64,000 bases of DNA, taken from positions 6,358,543 to 6,422,542 of the forward strand of contig NC_020167.2 in the NCBI RefSeq assembly GCF_000224145.3, given 5' to 3'. Below the pieces are notes generated by a model. That model ran no database searches. It was not told the DNA's origin and saw only the letters and a program-made list of their open reading frames with translations. Position numbers and translations under genes: made by a program. How positions within the stretch are numbered: the stretch's first letter is position 1; every line of letters begins with the position of its first letter. Source of the DNA: Ciona intestinalis (taxonomy: Eukaryota; Chordata; Ascidiacea; Phlebobranchia; Cionidae). Shown here piece after piece: positions 54,363 to 64,000 of this stretch.

Positions 54363-57300
54363 TCACTTCAAAACTGTAAATTTTGCTGCGCACGGACCAA
54401 GTTTTGTTATATTTGCATGTATCACTGTGTGCAGTGTTGCCAGATACGGTTGCATGTTCAGCTTTTCTTTATTAAAGTCCCTTCCATTGGATAAATGTTC
54501 GGCATCACTGGGTGGGGGATGTTCCTTAATTTAATAAAATAAGTAATGAATACTAAAATTTCTGTATATGATCAGGTTCTATTCCTTAAGATTAAATGTT
54601 ACAGCATTAATTTGGTCTGTTATTTTGTCATTCACATACATCTACCGTAAGTCTGGAACTCTGTTCATTTGTTATGTATTATAAATTTCTACATTCCCAA
54701 TTCTCCAAATGGTTTGTTTTAATTTAAATGATTTGGATAGGAAGGACAGTTTTAGACAACCCATTGACCATTAGGTTAAAGCAATTGCCGTTTAGTGTGT
54801 TGCCAAGGACACATACACCCACAATGGTAGCAGTGACCGGCCTTGAACCCATAACCTCTGGGTTAGAGGCAGTTGTGCTATGATGTCATATATTGTATAA
54901 AAGCACAGTTTTGAAACACCAAATCATACAATCAACATTAAAACACATAGAATTATACAACCAATGAAGTAACCTCACCTTTATAAAGTTCCAAAGAATC
55001 ACCAAAAGAATATAAACCTCATATGGAGAAATAAGACAGAAGATCTCTGCACAGTAGCTTAGTGGGGGAGGAATTATTTGTCCCTAAATCAATTTTCATT
55101 AAAAGATGTTCAAACAATTGAACCTAACTTTTTTTATACTTCCTATTTTATACTAGTTATTCTGTGTCATGATAGCTTATAAACATTTCGCATTTTTGGA
55201 ATATAAAGGCAGCTATGCTACGCAATATAAACTTAAAAAAACGTTTTGATTAATGTTTGGTCTAGTTTCGGTTAGCCAGCATAAGATTACAAAACTGTTT
55301 CAGTTTGTCTAAAATGGTCATAAGCCATCATACAGTTTCAGTTCTAATTTCTGCTAATTTCAAATCACCTTTCCAAGAATCTCCACAATTCTGACAGCAG
55401 ATAAATAATGCAGAGAATCCGTTGGACAGACTTCACTCTCACGACTTGATTCAAAATGGCTGATAAGCACCGACATACAGGATCTTATCAACGGTGTTAT
55501 GTTCCATAAGGCACGATGGTTATGGGCAATAAGTTGCAGGAGACTCCAAGCAAAAGGATGTTCATCCATAAAATGAAACACCTTCAGATCCCTAATTAAA
55601 AGGCCCCATGTCAGTTCAAGGCTCACAATTCCAATCGTACAGCAATACACACAAGACAGTAGGTACACACAGCTGTCTATAAATCATACAATGGGCTTTG
55701 ACCAAGATTGCTGCTCCCATAAACCTTTTATTGTTTATTACTAGTTGGCCATTTTTCTTTTTATAGCACAGGCCATGCCCTTGAATCAGCCATATGTCCT
55801 CACCTTTCTATAGTAAACTTGCGCATGTGACACACGGGCCACTCCATGTCCCCATCTAGTGTTACAGCTGTGGCTAGATAAGAAGACGAAGCAGCAAAAG
55901 ATGAAATAAGTCGCTCTGATAAAATTATCAGTTTATCTGCATCAAACACATGCTGGACATCGGGGATTGAGCATAAGTTGTCGCCCCCACTTGTTTTGCA
56001 ACAACATCGATATATGAGGAGGCTCAAACACTCGTTGCTGCTGGTTTGAAAGGTCTGGAAATAATTTTTGGTTTAAATATAAAGGTATTTGACAAAGTAA
56101 TATGGTCACGCTTACATTCCAGGGTGTAAGATTCGGCACTGCTACCATTGTGGGGATAAAAGGGCACAAATTATTCATGCATTGTCTGGGAAACAAGTTA
56201 TAAAGATTGTGGTTGCCTTGTCATACAATGATAAACAAGCTACATCAATTTATTCATTCTGCCACACATTCTATTTAAGCGTAATAACTATGCATTTCTA
56301 AACTCCACTTAAAGACAAACCTTTGAAACCGGACATTTCTTCTTTCGTTTCGGTCCACTCCCGATTAAACCGGTTTCGACCCCTATAGGAACGAAGCCCA
56401 CCATCTGCCTCCGTGTCCGGATGTTGGAAGATATCTTCCTGTGGAGGGTGATGAGGGAGATTTGGTGCTCGATACAAGGATCACTGGAATCCACATCCTC
56501 ATCTAGCTCCTGCTCAACTCTTCTTCCAAAGAGGATGCTGTTGTTCTGTGAAGGAAGAAAAAGATATTTTTAATAAATAGAATTCTGACAGTTGTTAAAT
56601 AGTATAATAATGAGTGTAACTTTATGCTGCGTGTAGCATGTGGTGGCACCCTTTTATGTTATGAAATGATATGTTTTAAGGCACAGTTTTACAACTAAAA
56701 CAGCTTTTCTAGGTTGTTTAGTATATTACTAACTAAGCAGAGCAAAAAAAGTGCATTCACTACTTTATTTAATAGGGAAGTTTCACAACTATGAGCGTAA
56801 CTGCATTTTAGTAATCCGACCTAGATTTTAGCAATTTACTAAAGAATTAAAACATGGACAATCTATGCTTGCTATACCATACCTGCCTCACTGCAGCTTC
56901 GAGTAGAAATTGTGAAACAACTGAGAAAGTTTGTGGAGTTTGTGCGAGTTGTGTGAGCGTTTGTTGGCAGTGAAGCATAGATGAGTCGTTGTTGACATGA
57001 CCTAGGTAAGATACATAACACATCATTTTGCTATCTGTCATATATGGTAAACAGAAGAATTGTTTACATGCCCTGGGTAAACAGGATCAGATCATTGATG
57101 GCATTCTACACACAACCTGCATCACTGTGGAAAAGTGGTAGCGTGTCTGCTCTAATTCGGAGGTTAGAACGTGTATGTCCCAAGGCTAGACACTTAACAG
57201 CAATTTCTCCAACCGAATTGAGCCATACATTAAAAAACTTCAAAAATAATTAACCAGAAAGTTACATAGGTGGTAAGTAGACATGGAACACCCATGTTAC

Positions 57301-60300
57301 ATATGACTGTCAATGCCCACTACGTGAGGGCATTTACCTGCATGCAACAGCCTGTAGAAGTAAAATACCAAACATCTTGTCATCGGTAGCAATCGTGTGG
57401 GAAGCTGTATCTCGTTTTGTGATTGTGATGTCATAAGTAGGTATAGAATCTGGACAGCCAATGAGGCGAGGGGGATGGGCGAGGATAGATGACTGGTGAT
57501 CGTCATTAGGTTATCAATAAAACCAACTAGTTGTTTTCGTAATCTGTGCCAAGAAAAGAAATCAAGTACAATGTACATCTTTATTTAATAGCCATCTTAG
57601 TCTTGTGTTTAATCTTGTGTGGTGATAAAATGAGAGCCATTAAAACACGGATGTTCTGTTTCATACACCTCATGCCAGCTTACGGGTTAACACATATGTA
57701 ACTTTGTGAGTGATTGTTTTTCTGTATGGCTGACAATTTTGAGAACCCATTAGTAACCACTGAATTGGATTAGTTGCCAGTAAGTGTGTTGCCCAAGGAC
57801 ATAAACAACTACAATATTGGTACCAGCGTCGAGTCTTGAACCTGTACCCTCTGATCCAGAGGCTGACACTTTAACCACCATGGCGATAATATTATCTGAC
57901 CAAGTTTCTTACTTTTGTTTAAAATTGGAAGCAGCAGAAGTCAAGAAGTCACTCGAAGCCATATATAGAACACTTGAAAGTAAGTTTGTTGATTGTTTGT
58001 TTGATAATTGTGGAACTGAGCTGAATGATTGTTTTAATACGCCACCTAATAATCCTGTATCATATTACAGTGATGTAATAAAGCAATATGTGATCAACGT
58101 AAAATACCCATAAAAAAACTCAAAATGTAGAGAATTGCAAGACAATGTACTAAAACAAAATTTTACATTTTTTGTAACGAAACAATATTTTTGGATACTG
58201 CCTGAAAATAGCATTTAATCATTAATGTCTACAAAAAAAAAGTGATGCCATATATAAACTATATTTTAATAAAATTATTAAGAACATAATGAAGTAGAAG
58301 CGTACCTGGCAACACTGGATACATCTCATTATAGAGTTTAATAAAGCATTCAATGTCTGATGACTTGGTCGACTGAATGAGAATTTCTTTCATTACAATA
58401 TCTGAATGTTGGTGAAGACATAACGCAACTATGAGTGTGTGAATCCAATTCTTTCTGAGATCGCATGAATGAATGTAACTGATTTATCTTAGCTGAGAGA
58501 CAATAACAGTGTTTATAAGTTACACTTAGTGCCAACTCGTTCCAGCTTATGAGTTGAGTTACCACTGTTTTATACACCCCAATCATTATTAAATGATTGT
58601 AACTTGTTTTATCGTTGCATAGTGGGGCATCGACAATTGTTACAACACAGGTGTTCTGTTTCATACACCTTGTGCCCGCCTATGATTTACGACATATGTA
58701 AGTTAGAACTAAAAGTCGAAACAATATTTAAAGGTCTTGTCACCTTTCATTAGAGGAAGAAGTCAACAGATCTTTACATAAGTCTTTATAATGAACCTCC
58801 AACTCTTTGAAAACGTTGTCCTCGTTTGGGGAAACTCCCTTGCTTAGCGCTAAGTGTTGAAGATCACTCGATAATGAAGGCTGTGTGATGTCATAGTTGA
58901 TTAATAATTGAAGTTTTTCTAGAATTTATTCATTGTATATTAAAAACCACTTTTATAGTTCGACAGTGAGCACAAGGTATATATGTATTAAGTACAGTAT
59001 GTGTGTTTGGTGTAGAAGAGGATACCAATGACAATGTTATAACTCAACATTGAACATGAGGTGTAAAAAAACATAATTTGTGTGTGGTTTATTAAAAGAC
59101 ACCAATGTAATAACCTCGCAATGAATACTTCAACAATCAAGCAAAACCAGTTACCATTATTTTCCTGAAGAACTTTTGAACTTTTGTATTCAATCCAACC
59201 AAAGCAGGATTACTTCTTGGGCTTGCAGCATCCAATATTAACCTTATAAGTTGGTAAGACCCAACACCAGATTGACAAACCAGATGGACGACTAAACTGC
59301 ATAACCTGGGGTGGAAAACATGAGAGGTTTTAATACTAATAGTAGATCCTATGTTACACATGGGTAAGTTAAGTGTTTTAAGGGAGATAGATGCGTTTTT
59401 ATTATGATATCACTACATACGTTTCAATTTCAGCAGCTCCAGATCCCAAACTCTCATATTGTTGATGTAAGTTATTGAGTGAGGCACCATCAACTGTGTG
59501 ACAATAAGACACTTTGAGAATATATACATATATATGTGTATATGTTTGTTAATTTTAGTAAAAATACATATTAACACCTAAAAGCAATTCCTTGCTTATA
59601 CCTAGTTTACATACAAACAACTGATGGACATTTCTTTGGTAAACTACATAAAAAACACACAGAAAAAACTAAAGACATGTACACAACAAGCACATCTTAC
59701 ATCCCATGTACACTCATACAGTATCAACTGAACATACAGCACTATTTTGATACACACATTTAATTTCAACTCAAACAAAGAGTTTCTTTTCCTCTTTTTA
59801 CGTAAAAAAAAGTAAAAAAAGGAAAGAAAAAATCATTTTCTTACTTTCAGGAAGGAATATAACTGTAGTTGATCTGAGTAGAATATTTGACATTGAAAAC
59901 AACTGCATGAGGTATAATGCAACTCTCATCTTCGTATTATTTCCAGCTTTAACCTTTCCAGATTGCTATGAGAAGTATATTGCGTTACATATTGTACAAA
60001 ATATGGCAGTGAGCAGGAGGTGTAAAACAGCACCTGTGTTATAAGTACCAAAGCTGCCCCGCCAGCAAAGATTAAAATATTAAGGTATATATATTACAGG
60101 AATCAAGGAATGTGTGTATTCTAGCGTATAGTATGTTTAAGTTAATATTATAAATTTAAACAGCCTGTATTTATGGTTAAATGATGTTAGTTACACTAAA
60201 TTAACTAACACATTTATATCTTTTCAATAGTTTTCCAGTTGTTGGGTTAAGTGGTCAAATCTAGCATATATTTCAGGTTCTCGACAAGAACCTCACCCAC

Positions 60301-63289
60301 AGAATAGAAAAATCAAGTTATTATTTTAAATTTGAATATTTTTTCCTGTTTTATTTTTCCACAAACCTTGTACATGAGCAGCATGATTGAACAAACTTTA
60401 TCCTTATTCCTTCGAACCAAATGTTCCAACACTCGCACAACAGACGACAAAACACTTTGTTCATTTTCATTCATTGAAACAGAAGCAGAAGGTTCGATGT
60501 TTCCTAAAGTAAAATTTTTGAGTACCATGAATAAAAAGAAATGAAAGAATATATAGTAGAGTAGGGGAAAATGGGACACCCCTTCATTTCATTTTCTTGT
60601 CCCATTTGGTAGTAAAAATAAACAAAGAACATTTAAAAATTATAAAACCGTATCCTTAGGACTTCAATAGACCATTAATTTGTTTAAAACACGATCAGGA
60701 TATTTGGATATTAAGTGTTAAAGGTGTCACATCTCACCCCACAGCACTATATCTATTTTATTTATCCTTTTATGGTGAGACATTGATAACACAGGTGTTC
60801 TGTTTCATACACCTCATGCTCGCTTACCTTTACCTGTTACCATGTATCTAACTTTAACACCAACTAACATGCATACTTTTGACGTCCACCAAAAAAATTT
60901 ACAAATAAAAATTACCAAATCTGAGAGCGCAGAATTTATCGAAACCAGAATAAAGGATTCTTTGAGCAACAATATGAGGGAATGCAGCTCCAACATCGGC
61001 TACTACCCAGTCAAAGTAAGGGGAATGCTGGCATGATGAGGTGAGAAGAGTGTCCACACATCCTGGGTTGTCTACTATTCTGTGGGTACAGGGGGAATAA
61101 ACAAATAAATGTAAGTTGCTGAATCCTTGCGTTGGCCAGAAACGACAGTCATTATAACAAGGGTGTTTTTTTTCATACACCTTGTGTCAGCTTTTGAGTT
61201 ACCATGTATGTTACTTTGTAGGAGATTATTTTTTTAGGAATTTTATCCAAAAAATGTGTAAATTGTGTTGCTACGGCACTTTATCAAAATGGCAAGCGGG
61301 CCTGTCTATAGCCCTGAGTTTACAGGTTCGCAGAACTAATATGGCCAGGTAATTCACGTTTTACTTTTAAAACTAAAAGGCCTATTGTAAAAAACACTAT
61401 TGTTATCCATGTATTCATACATATTATTCTCGCCAATTCCCATAACATAAACTTATTTTGACACAAAAACCTCCCAACTTACAATATTTTGATACAAGCT
61501 CTGTAAGTATCCAGCAACATTCGCATTGGAATCAAATTTAACCAGAATTGAAGTAATGAATCGAGATCTGTTGGCGATGGAACTACTTGGCGTTGTTTGC
61601 AACAACTGCTAATCTCACCTGGTGATAAAATAATATGAAATACCAGGGTTGGGTTTTAATATACAAACTATAGATTAATTGAAATAACAAAGAAATTTAT
61701 TTTATTGCATTATATAAGTGTCTAAGTTGAATTACTGAAATGCTGTTGTATTATGTTGTATTAATCTAAAAATATGTCTAGGCTTTTTATTGTGGCTTAG
61801 ATTCAACCTGGTTAGGTGCTATCATACTTTAGCACCGCATTTTGTAAACTTATCTTTAAATTTGACAGTTTTTTTTAGAAATCACAACAGATATTTTTTG
61901 GACAATTTAAATGCAAATTCGGACTCATAGAATCCTAGTTAGTATTGTCTGCATAATGGAGAAATATAATAGTAGGGTGGGGAAAGATGAGACAACTTAG
62001 CACATAGTGTTTTAAACAATTAACAACGGTATATGGGAGTAATGAGGATGTGTTTTATAAATCTTTATAATGTTCTTAGTTTACTACAAAATGGCAAAAG
62101 AAAATAGTATGAAAAGGTATCCTATCTTCCCCACCCTAGTATATGTAAATATTAACCATGCAATAAACAGAACCACATACCAAGTGAATCCACTGACCAT
62201 TTGCAGAGAATGGGAGCCCATGCTTTACCATTCTCTTGTAGTAAACTCATTAAAGTTTTAATTACCAACTCCAGACTACCAGCAATCTCTGGGCTGATAC
62301 CTTGTGCTGTGTAAACATTATTTGTTATGTTAATAAGTATTTCTGTTGTTATACTTGACACAATAAGATGATAAAAATGTATGTGTGTAACTTATGGTAA
62401 ATTAGGTAAAACACAAGGTGTAGTCATACAGATCTTAACCATTGTCAATTTATAAAAAGTTTTTTTTATACACCATTCTTGTTATGTTTCTTCACTTCTG
62501 TTGTAATACTTGACACAATAACATTATTACAGTAAACATAGGTGACTTCTACACAGCATACATTATGATACATATATGATGTAGTCATTAACCACAAGTT
62601 ATTGCATAACATAAGTGTCCATGTCTTCACCCTTCTTATACACCAGACACACATAGTTTCATACACCTCATGCTCACTGTCGATAAAATAGGATTCTCCG
62701 TATATACCACACACATATGTTCACTGCCCCCTTATAACAGAAGACTTCATAAATACCACCAACATTGTTCTATCACAACCACCATAACAACCACCTGATG
62801 CTTGGTATTCCATGTGGTCAAGATGAAGTCTCACTGCTTCTTCAAAGAGTGCAGAGAATCTATGAAGGACTGCGTGTCTGGACGCTGGCACACGACGTAG
62901 CAACATCACCGAACTTTGGACTCTTTCTTCTGTGAAGCTTCCAGATGTATAGCAAGATGCAACGAACCAGTGAACCATTTGTAAAGCACCATGTTGCTGT
63001 AGGGATAAATGACAGGTTTAATATATAATATTGGAAAGTCTGGTGTTTATGCAGCGGATATTTTTTTGATGCAACTTTCGCGTCTGTGGTCACTTTCTAA
63101 TTTTTGCACCAAACTATTAAAGTTTACAATTAAACACAAACGACCTGGACAAGGTTTTCTCTCGAAATACCAAAATTGCGGGAGATAAAAGCGCCATTAA
63201 TTACTTGGAAGATTATGGCACATTTATAATCTTACCTTGCTACTTTGTTGAGGCTTTGCATTCGCAGGCATACCCGTAGAAACTGGCAT
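54363..63289 (-). CDS. INTS5: Integrator complex subunit 5, 975 aa
   Basis: Nineteen coding exons: 63236-63289, 62795-62996, 62181-62306, 61483-61618, 60916-61079, 60367-60503, 59845-59965, 59421-59493, 59148-59305, 58744-58918, 58306-58454, 57913-58054, 57338-57543, 56883-57001, 56321-56545, 55804-56054, 55369-55591, 54979-55083, 54363-54524. Lengths and phases agree throughout. It matches the helical-repeat INTS5 along its length: VMLLRRVPASRHAVL, GKAWAPILCKWSVDSLG, CQHSPYFDWVVADVGAAFP, LVVHLVCQSGVGSYQLIRL, MTRCLVFYFYRLLHA, CHMRKFTIERDLK and PYEVYILLVILWNFI. Integrator cleaves snRNA and attenuated mRNA transcripts at RNA polymerase II; INTS5 helps hold its core and phosphatase module. Length is near the human protein (1019). 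The donor of exon 59148-59305 is the less usual CTG/GTTTTG, chosen because only it keeps the frame. AATAAA directly follows the stop (54356-54361). Introns carry SINE, MITE and tandem repeats. Confidence 0.95.
54745..54885 (-). repeat. SINE head fragment
   Basis: Contains TTGCCAAGGACACATACACC, GTAGCAGTGACCGGCCTTGA and ACCCATAACCTCTGGGTTAG, the inverted tRNA-like head with its B-box-like part. It is in the last-but-one INTS5 intron. Confidence 0.6.
57110..57320 (+). repeat. SINE copy
   Basis: tRNA-like head GTGGAAAAGTGGTAGCGTGT, then CGTGTATGTCCCAAGGCTAG, ACACTTAACAGCAATTTCTC and GAGCCATACATTAAA. In an INTS5 intron. Confidence 0.6.
57600..57875 (-). repeat. SINE copy, near full length
   Basis: Plus-strand words TTTCATACACCTCATGCCAG, TGTGTTGCCCAAGGACATAA and CAGCGTCGAGTCTTGAACC give the whole SINE in inverse order. 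It directly abuts an INTS5 exon at 57913. Confidence 0.62.
58460..58700 (-). repeat. two partial SINE tails
   Basis: Two successive inverted tails: ATGAATGTAACTGATTTATC near 58470 and TTGTAACTTGTTTTATCGTT near 58598, the second continuing to GTTCTGTTTCATACACCTTG. In an INTS5 intron, beginning just beyond the exon at 58306-58454. Confidence 0.55.
58950..59125 (-). repeat. tandem-repeat units (~70-80 bp)
   Basis: CAGTGAGCACAAGGTATATA, GTATGTGTGTTTGGTGTAGA and GATACCAATGACAATGTTAT recur as TTGAACATGAGGTGTAAAAA, TTTGTGTGTGGTTTATTAAA and GACACCAATGTAATAACCTC. Two units, next to an INTS5 exon. Confidence 0.5.
60551..60751. mobile_element. MITE-like element, copy 9
   Basis: Left end GTAGAGTAGGGGAAAATGGG then ACACC; right end GTCACATCTCACCCCACAGC then ACTATA; body with GGTAGTAAAAATAAACAAAG. 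It is in an INTS5 intron about 50 bp from an exon. Confidence 0.68.
60770..60850 (-). repeat. SINE tail fragment
   Basis: GGTGTTCTGTTTCATACACC and CATGCTCGCTTACC on the plus strand correspond to the inverted SINE tail. Confidence 0.5.
61100..61340 (-). repeat. SINE copy
   Basis: TGGCCAGAAACGACAGTCAT, TTTTTCATACACCTTGTGTC and GGCAAGCGGGCCTGTCTATA then CCCTGAGTTTACAGGTTCG. The last part is the tRNA-like head. In an INTS5 intron. Confidence 0.55.
61968..62143. mobile_element. MITE-like element, copy 10
   Basis: Left end TAGTAGGGTGGGGAAAGATG then AGACAAC; right end TATCCTATCTTCCCCACCCT then AGTATA. Body TTAACAACGGTATATGGGAG is near-identical to copy 3. In an INTS5 intron, 37 bp from an exon. 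Confidence 0.7.
62400..62720 (+). repeat. tandem-repeat units (~70-80 bp)
   Basis: Contains CACAAGGTGTAGTCATACAG, TTTTTATACACCATTCTTGT, then CTTCTTATACACCAGACACA, TTTCATACACCTCATGCTCA and ACTGTCGATAAAATAGG. Also a short repeat of TGTTGTAATACTTGACACAA with TGTTGTTATACTTGACACAA (about 62345 and 62500). In an INTS5 intron. Confidence 0.5.
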
Positions 63290-63609
63290 ACTTTAGACTG
63301 CAATTGTTTAATAAACCAAGTTAACCAACACTGTGTTTGATGTTCTCGTCTTGCTTAAATAATATTCATAATTTTACCTTGGTACTTTTCCACAGCCGAG
63401 AACACGGTAGACTTTTAAATCGGGGAGTTATTAATTAAAAATAAAAAAGATTGCAATCTGTTTGCTTCTAACACAGTCTTTAAAAACTATGAGAATGCAT
63501 AATATAAAGGATTGCCATAAAAACATTATGTTTTATTCATCTCCTTTTAAAACATTTTTTTTATTCCATTAAAACAATGAGAATACATAAACTACGGTCA
63601 TGGCGACGT

Positions 63610-63663
63610 ATTAGCACCAGAGTCCGTATATAAACATGTTTATATACGGACTCTGATTAGCAC
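63610..63663. mobile_element. 38-bp perfect palindrome flanked by 8-bp direct repeats (hAT-like relic)
   Basis: CAGAGTCCGTATATAAACA at 63618-63636 is followed at once by its exact reverse complement (63637-63655). ATTAGCAC is directly repeated at both edges (63610-63617, 63656-63663). An 8-bp duplication and termini beginning CAGAG fit hAT transposons; this would be an element reduced to its two end repeats. Assignment is inference. Confidence 0.8.
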
Positions 63664-63689
63664 GAACCTATTTGGGGCATCTCCTCTAA

Positions 63690-63925
63690 CCAAGAGGTTA
63701 CGCATTGAAGGCCGCAGCTACCGCTGTGGGCATACGTGTCCTTGGGCAAGATATTTTACGGCAATTGTTCAAACTTAGAGGTAATTATTTTTTGTCTAAA
63801 TTGGTAACTCGTAAGCGGGCATGAGGTGTATGAAACAGAACATTCGTGGTATACCGAGTTTCGCTTTCCGACCACAGCACGATGATAAACAAAGCTTTTC
63901 ATTCATTGCAAGCTACATTCATGAT
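63690..63925 (+). repeat. SINE, near full length
   Basis: Head AAGAGGTTACGCATTGAAGG, then GTGGGCATACGTGTCCTTGG, GGCAATTGTTCAAACTTAGA, GCGGGCATGAGGTGTATGAA, CGAGTTTCGCTTTCCGACCA and a tail with TTCATTCATTG. Upstream of INTS5. Confidence 0.65.
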
Positions 63926-64000
63926 CGCCAATAATTTAGATTTTCTCACGAAACTAAAACTCATTTTATAAGACAAAATCAAACCGTACGAAATATTTTA

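Larger units (their letters stand above)
63290..64000. other. INTS5 5' flank
   Basis: No coding exon recognised. It contains the INTS5 promoter region, a palindrome with direct repeats at 63610-63663 and a SINE at 63690-63925. Confidence 0.45.

Noticed and set aside
57817-58113. 98-codon plus-strand open frame within INTS5
   Set aside because: It is antisense to the INTS5 exon at 57913-58054, which has matching splice sites and phases, and its first part lies in a SINE.

Overview
The window reads as nuclear DNA of a solitary ascidian, most likely Ciona (probably the C. intestinalis species complex). Evidence: AT-rich intergenic and intronic DNA, many small introns (down to 54 bp), deuterostome genes such as syndecan, MS4A-like tetraspans, APLF and SEPSECS, and dense short interspersed repeats. 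The species call is inference. Three runs of N (42923-43000, 45491-46282, 51975-52024) show a draft shotgun assembly, and 14 bases matching a cloning polylinker sit at one gap edge.

I built gene models by joining exons at GT/AG sites and checking that phases and lengths agree. Left to right: a small EF-hand-like gene (+, 1755-2213, one 54-bp intron); syndecan (-, 7060-13665, six coding exons, 210 aa, possibly with a 3' UTR of about 2.2 kb); a divergent Ras-like GTPase (-, 14719-18835, five exons, 307 aa); SEPSECS (-, 21276-25991, eleven exons, 494 aa); two tandem MS4A/CD20-like tetraspan genes (-, 26373-29490 and 31654-37186); a dihydrodiol dehydrogenase DHDH-like oxidoreductase (-, 38405-42275, eight exons, 349 aa); APLF (-, 42785-45019, three exons, 485 aa); an AIG1/ADTRP-type membrane hydrolase running into the large gap (-, 46283-47553); an intronless mitochondrial-type rhodanese (-, 47988-48533); intronless MTBP (-, 48911-51283, 790 aa) with a second truncated near-identical copy beyond a gap (52025-52683); a 63-aa Cys-rich protein (+, 53777-54193); and INTS5 (-, 54363-63289, nineteen exons, 975 aa).

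The genes do not form one pathway. Several are core nuclear housekeeping functions: selenocysteine-tRNA synthesis (SEPSECS), DNA end joining (APLF), origin firing (MTBP) and snRNA processing/transcription attenuation (INTS5). Nearly all lie on the minus strand, but spacings of about 380-510 bp argue against classical ascidian operons.

The non-coding DNA is rich in small mobile elements: about ten copies of a roughly 190-bp inverted-repeat element whose ends read like GTAGGGTGGGGAAAGATGG, a tRNA-like SINE in both orientations, a tandem repeat of roughly 70-80 bp scattered through introns, and several one-off foldback elements. The best structural finds are a 38-bp perfect palindrome flanked by 8-bp direct repeats (63610-63663), an ectopic degraded copy of the switch-I exon of the Ras-like gene 12 kb away (30512-30636), an 18-bp coding minisatellite inside APLF, and the MTBP segment duplication.
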